Shown here in pieces: positions 58,802-64,000 of a DNA stretch of 64,000 nucleotides. Location of the stretch: contig NC_063066.1 in NCBI RefSeq assembly GCF_018812025.1, positions 8,950,382-9,014,381 of the forward strand, given 5' to 3'. This DNA is from Megalobrama amblycephala (taxonomy: Eukaryota; Chordata; Actinopteri; Cypriniformes; Xenocyprididae). A program made the position numbers and the translations under genes. Under the pieces are notes generated by a model. It saw nothing but the letters and a program-made list of their open reading frames with translations. It was not told the DNA's origin and made no database searches. Positions within the stretch are counted from its first letter, which is position 1, and each line of letters opens with the position of its first letter.

Positions 58802-60288
58802 CTGAAGAATAGGAGAGAGACACAAGATTTGTTACAGCCATTGCAATAAATAAGTAAACAGATGTGGCACTTTATAAATTCCATCTGAAAATATGTTTGC
58901 TTTGTGAGCCAAGCCTCAGAGAGAGCTGCAGAAAATGGTGCATATTACCTATTAAACCTGCAACTTAAATGTTATTTAATTTCTGTGCATTGCATTTTAT
59001 CTTCTTGTCTTATACCGTACTGATTAGCAGAGAACAAACACTCATTAATGATAATCAGTGTAAAGACGGACCCCAAGAGACCACTACTATGCAAAACTTG
59101 TCCATTTAAAGTCTGAAGCGGTGAAATTCCCCATGTGAATTGGATGAAAGAGACACGAATGAACAGAAAAAAAGTCAACACACTGACAGGAACGTCTTGT
59201 TTAGAGGGATGAAGTGAATGAAGAGGTGATTTGTTGACACGTGTTATTCTGGAATCGAGATTTGAAGGTTATCTATCAAAGAGGCGTAATTGGATTTGCT
59301 GGGAGAGAAAAGCCTATTGAGAAATATGTTCTCTGGAAGAAGGTTCTTCAGTTCTTGGCTCACATATGAATAATGATCTAAAAATGTTAATGCCCTGTGG
59401 GAAAAGATAGAGAGCAATGCTATCTGATCTCTGTTGAATCAAACATCAAGGAAACAGAAAATAAAAATGACCAATGCCTGATTAAGTCTCCGGTGTGTTA
59501 ATGGCTAGGAGGATTTAATACATAGGCCTATATTCTGTGAATTGGACATGACCTAAATCTTACAGAAGTTCATTTATCTATTAGCTCTTTTCATAAATAA
59601 GCATAAAACATCAAATCTCCTCACATTTTAAATGTTACTTTGTGAATTGCAAATGATTTCCCACTGAAGTAGAAAAAAAACAACACACAATAGTACTCAT
59701 GTCTCCTCTTGCAGAACTTCAGACATTGATTAACTAGTGAATAACACATTTACAGGATTGTTTTGGGCAGAGAGAATTATGGGATTCCATTGCATTCCGG
59801 GCAAACAGACCTCTCTTCATGTGAACCAGGACTAGGAAACAGCTGCTATGAAAATCAGTGAGACTATTGCAATTGTTTTCCCTGGGGCTTCGGATTCACA
59901 TTTGGAAATGTGGCCAATTATCTTGCGATTACACATGCAACGAGAGAACTTATGCTTCGGCAAAGCTTCAGCCCTTTCAAATGTTCATTTCCATTACTTA
60001 TTTTCAAAGAGCATCCTACATGCAACTTTGTTCTCAGTCACTCTCTGTCATCTCATGAATCTTAGAGCATGCTTTTAAACCAGAGCCAAATGAAGTGTCA
60101 GCTACCTGAGGGGGTGGAGGTGGCACTAGGTTGATTGATAGTGCTGTAAACAAACTTCAGAAGAGTCCCAATGCTCCAGTTCACACAGACACAGAAGATG
60201 ATGATGGGGTAGGAGAAAAGGAGGGCATAACACAATCTGGGCAGAGAGGAAAGTGTCACTGCTGTGTTTAAGAGAGGCTTTTTGCAGC
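58802..60288. other. Glypican intron 1 sequence
   Basis: Upstream of the exon on the minus strand. No exon 1 (signal peptide plus a donor in the right phase) is visible. The 88-codon minus-strand frame at 60098-60364 ends in CTCAG|GTAGC and is hydrophobic, but it matches nothing known to me and crosses the duplication boundary, so I do not call it an exon. Confidence 0.6.
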
Positions 60289-60910
60289 ACTTTGGAGTAC
60301 TGTCATAACTATTGTGGAGCGTCAGACTAAAAGGGACGGGGTAAAAATAAAACAGAATAAACATTCATAGTCTAGCACACTTTCTCATAGAGGAACATGT
60401 TCTCCAGTGAACAGCAGCAGATATAACTTAAAGTGATGCACTGTAAAAAGTACTCAATAAAATTGACTCAATATCGACTATTAATACTATTAATTAAATT
60501 CAATATATAGGAATTGAGTTAGAATTAATCAAATGAATTCCTTAAAAGTCAACCATTTAACATTATGTGTAAAATTAGCAGCATTACAAAAACCACAAAT
60601 TGACATAAAAAGCAAATAGTCAAACTGCCCAACTAAATGAAACACTGATAACCATAATGGTGACTAAACATTTTCAATAAAATCAACATCAACATCTAAA
60701 CCTCTGTTAATTCATGTATTTCTCTTTCCTTCAGTGATTCTGCTTGTTATCATCAGGTGTCTTCAATGCTGTCTGTTATTCAGATTTTTGTTTAAATTTT
60801 GCTTAAATTTCACTCGTTTTAAATGGTTGACATTTAAGGAATTAATTTGATTAATTCCAACTCAATTCTATTTGTTGAATTTAATTAATGATATTGCTTG
60901 TAATCTGTTG
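60289..60910. repeat. Second copy of the duplicated block
   Basis: Matches 57821-58441 with about eight small differences, for example ACTTAAAGTGATG for ACTTGTGATG. It lacks the flanking 20-bp direct repeats and runs into unrelated DNA on both sides, so it is the likely source of the copy at 57800-58468. Confidence 0.85.
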
Positions 60911-60999
60911 CCAAAATTTTATGGAGTAGATATAGCGTATTACTTAATGTTCCTGCATTCAGATTCAGTCAGGTTTAGTCATTATTAGGGTTCAGCTTG

Positions 61000-61240
61000 T
61001 CAGATTTTGCTACCTCCCATTAAAAGGTAGCACAATTCGACAACGAAAATGCTGCCTATCAGATTGTGCTACCAGCATCATATTCATGTGGTTTGAGGCT
61101 TTATTAACATCCATACCTACCCCTACCTTAAAGCTAAACCTACCCTTAAAACAATGCAAATATGTATTAAAAAAAATATATAATATTGAAGTGCACATGC
61201 GCAGTAGGCCCTGGTAGGACAATCTCACAGGTAGGATGAA
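61000..61240. repeat. Dispersed repeat with CTACC..GGTAG ends
   Basis: Shares CATACCTACCCCTACC, CTACCCTTAAAACAATGCAA and GTGGTTTGAGGCTTTATTA with a related copy at about 62590-62705. GCTACC/GGTAGC motifs occur at both sides. The family is not identified. Confidence 0.45.
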
Positions 61241-62796
61241 ACATTAGCCATTCTAATGACTGACAAAACACAAACCTCTGCTGGTGAAAACGCTTTTAAT
61301 ATTCCTCACTGTGTCAACATTTTTAGTCTGAAGCAAATTACGTGGCCGTGTGTCCACCAAAGCATTTTTAGCCAGCTTTAAGGCCCCCCCCCACCGAAAA
61401 AAAATCGCGAGGGGGCCCGTAAAAAAAATTATGCATATGGGCCTGGGGCTGACTTGCTACGCCACTGGTACAAGTTACATTTATTCACATCTTGTGCAGT
61501 ATCTTAAAATGTGCAGACGTTGCAATTTTTTCAGAAAACCAATATGACTCATTTCAAATTCTGTACTACTAACACATGCATAAGTTTAAAAAATCCACTT
61601 TAAAAATGACAGAAAAGGAATACCGGTCAAATATAATAGATCATCACTAAGACATGGCATGGACCATTTTAAGGGTTGTTGTACATTACACACACTGTCC
61701 GTGCCATCACAAAAATTGGGCTGCAAGCGGACGTCCCGAAGTACACTTTAGGGTTAAGCTCGTAATGGCGGGCCCCCAATCCGCCCCCATATGCACATGC
61801 ATACCCTGCATACCCAGACGCTACGCTTAGTAGTATCAAGTATCTAGTATCTAGTAGTAAAGCTAATGCAAGGGCTAGAAATCAATTAATTCTTTGTTGA
61901 AACTTCCTCGTCTTCGTGGAGAGCGCAGTTCATGGTTGCAACGACAGACACCACGGGAGTGCAAGCGCTTTGGAAAGAAGGAGAAAGCTAACGGAACGGC
62001 CCCTAACAGCAGCAACACATCATATGTGAATTAAATTGATAGTTGCAATTGTTCAATAATAATTGTTCATTTATGATACAGAATGTTATAAGTTTGTACC
62101 TATTGTTCTTTCGTTAGGTACACTGTAAGAAAAAAGTTGTAGAAAAAACGAAAAAAGGTAGCCTACTGGTGATTTTCTGCCAGGACATTATTTGTTAAGT
62201 TGTAACCCAATAGTAAGGGACCCTTACTATTATTTTTATTAACGAATCTAAATTAACATATTTCAAATCATATTTTTTATGTGTAGGCTGTTCTGCGCAA
62301 TAATGCAGTTTTTCATGGTTACGTCATGACGTCATCACGCAATGACATCACCAAGTCTTTCAGAAACTTTTAGCAACAAATCAACCCGCCTTTAGCAACT
62401 TCCCCTAAAAATTAGTTGCCAACACTGTTCGGAGCCCTGGTGCTAACAGTAATTTTTCAAGTTAAAACATGGGTATTGTGCTTTGTGAGGCACAAAAGAA
62501 GCTGTCAGATGTAGTAGGACAGTGTGAAGTGTGTAAAAAATGTAGGTAACATCTTGACAGCGAAATAATAACTCATCAAAATGTGCAACCAGCATTACGT
62601 GTGGTTTGTGATATTGTGTGAGGCTTTACTAAGCTCCAAACCTACCCCAAACCCTAACCCTACCCTTAAAACCATGCAAATATTATCAAAAACATAATTA
62701 GTCCTGCATGTTGTATACTTAAACGGATAGTTAACTCAAAAAGGAAAATTCTGTTATTTATTTGGCTTTCTGGTTACTCTTTATTTCAATGGTCTA
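61241..62796. other. Mosaic of repeat scraps in intron 1
   Basis: Includes C- and G-runs near 61384-61420, and a CACTG-MITE-like start at 62120 (CACTGTAAGAAAAAAGTTG). The second copy of the 61000 repeat lies at about 62590-62705. An Angel-like left end lies at 62724-62760 (CGGATAGTTAACTCAAAAAG). No exon. Confidence 0.45.
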
Positions 62797-64000
62797 CAAA
62801 CCTGATTCCAAAAAAGTTGGGACACTGTACAAATTGTGAATAAAAACAGAATGCAATGATTTGGAAGTTTCAAATTTCACTATTTTATTCAGAATACAAC
62901 GTAAATGACATATCAAATGTTTAAACTGAGAAAATGTATAATTTTAAGGGAAAAATAAGTTGATTTTAAATTTCATGGCAGCAACACATCTCAAAAAAGT
63001 TGGGACAAGGCCATGTTTACCACTGTGTGGCATCCCCTCTTCTTTTTATAACAGTCTGCAAACGTCTGGGGACTGAGGAGACAACTTGCTCAAGTTTAGG
63101 AATAGGAATGTTGTCCCATTCTTGTCTAATACAGGCTTCTAGTTGCTCAACTATCTTAGGTCTTCTTTGTCACATCTTCCTCTTAATGATGCGGCACATG
63201 TTTTCTATGGGTGAAAGATCTGGACTGCAGGCTGGCCATTTCAGTACCCGGATCCTTCTTCTACGCAGCCATGATGTTGTAATTGATACAGTATGTGGTC
63301 TAGCATTGTCATGTTGGAAAATGCAAGGTCTTCCCTGAAAGAGACGACGTCTGGATGGGAGCATATGTTGTTCTAGAACTTGGATATACCTTTCAGCATT
63401 GATGGTGCCTTTCCAGATGTGTAAGCTGCCCATGCCACACGCACTCATGCAACCCCATACCATCAGAGATGCAGGCTTCTGAACTGAGCGCTGATAACAA
63501 CTTGGGTTGTCCTTGTCCTCTTTAGTCCGGATGACATGACGTCCCAGTTTTCCAAAAAGAACATTGATTTGTCTGACCACAGAACAGTTTTCCACTTTGC
63601 CACAGTCCATTTTAAATGAGCCTTGGCCCAGAGAAAACGCCTGCGCTTCTGGATCATGTTTAGATATGACTTCTTTTTTGACCTATAGAGTTTTAGCCGG
63701 CAACGGCGAATGGCACGGTGGATTGCGTTCACCGACAATGTTTTCTGGAAGTATTCCTGAGCCCATGTTGTGATTTCCATTACAGTAGCATTCCTGTATG
63801 TGATGCAGTGCCGTCTAAGGGCCAGAAGATCACAGGCATCCAGTATGGTTTTCTGGCCTTGACCCTTACGCACAGAGATTGTTCCAGATTCTCTGAATCT
63901 TTGGATGATATTATGCACTGTAGATGATGATAACTTCAAACTCTTTGCAATTTTTCTCTGAGAAACTCCTTTCTGATATTGCTCCACTATTTTTCGCCGC
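62797..64000 (-). mobile_element. Tc1-like DNA transposon, cut by window edge
   Basis: The left end is TA followed by CAAACCTGATTCCAAAAAAG. An inner repeat AAAAAAGTTGGGACA occurs at 62810 and again at 62994, a double-binding-site layout seen in some Tc1 elements. The transposase reads on the minus strand and continues past 64000. It is the best preserved autonomous-type element in the window. Confidence 0.9.
63170..64000 (-). pseudogene. Tc1-like transposase, one frameshift, start outside window
   Basis: Two overlapping minus-strand frames join into one Tc1 transposase. The first (right) holds a helix-turn-helix region (VSQRKIAKSLKLSSSTVHNI) and the first catalytic motif (TVLWSDKS). The second continues LFGKLGRHVIRTKEDKDNPS to FQHDNARPHT and ends near WPACSPDLSPIEN. 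Exactly 34 residues separate the second Asp from the Glu, so this is DD34E. The break is a small indel in a T-rich run near 63545-63575. The N-terminus continues beyond 64000 with no stop seen. Confidence 0.9.

Noticed and set aside
60098..60364. Hydrophobic 88-codon minus-strand frame ending at a donor-like CTCAG|GTAGC
   Set aside because: No match to a known protein, no clear acceptor, and its upstream third lies in the duplicated block. Not enough to call an exon in gpc3 intron 1.
62640..62670. Interstitial telomere-like CCCTAA motifs
   Set aside because: Only two to three imperfect units, and they belong to the dispersed repeat that also occurs at 61000-61240.
63000..63338. 112-codon plus-strand frame
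   Set aside because: Antisense shadow of the Tc1-like transposase.

Overview
This window looks like teleost nuclear DNA, most likely from a cyprinid (carp/minnow family). It is AT-rich and has no compact genes. It is packed with repeat types typical of these fishes: palindromic Angel-type elements, hAT and Tc1 miniatures, an L2 LINE, tRNA-derived SINEs and simple-sequence arrays. The assignment rests on repeat content and one recognisable exon; no database search was possible.

Only one host protein-coding exon was found, on the minus strand at 58640-58801. Its 54 codons, with clean splice sites, match exon 2 of a glypican, closest to glypican-3 (gpc3). The gene is transcribed right to left. 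Everything left of 58640 is therefore probably intron 2 (at least 58 kb), and everything right of 58801 is intron 1 (at least 5 kb). No other glypican exon is visible. In a large intron the 60-150 aa open frames are chance or transposon-derived, and I leave them out.

Layout. 0-12 kb: a SINE, a complete palindromic element (3.1-3.8 kb), a TIR MITE (5.6 kb), and two Tc1-like hosts, each split by a TTAA-flanked MITE (8.2 and 10.7 kb). 12-20 kb: a SINE with an L2-like tail, small MITEs, and a 5'-truncated L2 LINE with reverse-transcriptase remains. 20-28 kb: a palindrome interrupted by a SINE with target duplications, a second copy of the 950-bp TTAA MITE, and two hAT-type elements, one carrying a nested element. 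28-44 kb: nested MITEs and four long palindromic elements. 44-58 kb: hAT elements, a solo LTR, further TTAA MITEs and apparently unique DNA. 58-64 kb: the gpc3 exon, a ~620-bp duplicated block, and a Tc1-like transposon running off the right edge with a nearly intact DD34E transposase.

The most interesting structure is inside the non-autonomous elements. Three separate families (a palindromic one, a TTAA MITE and a CTATAG-flanked TIR element) carry fossils of the N-terminal half of a THAP zinc finger, beginning at an ATG. A fourth family (the 950-bp TTAA MITE, four copies here) keeps a 22-codon open frame; a splice donor follows it in three of the four copies. I infer that these are first-exon relics of the parental transposases, or captured host first exons.
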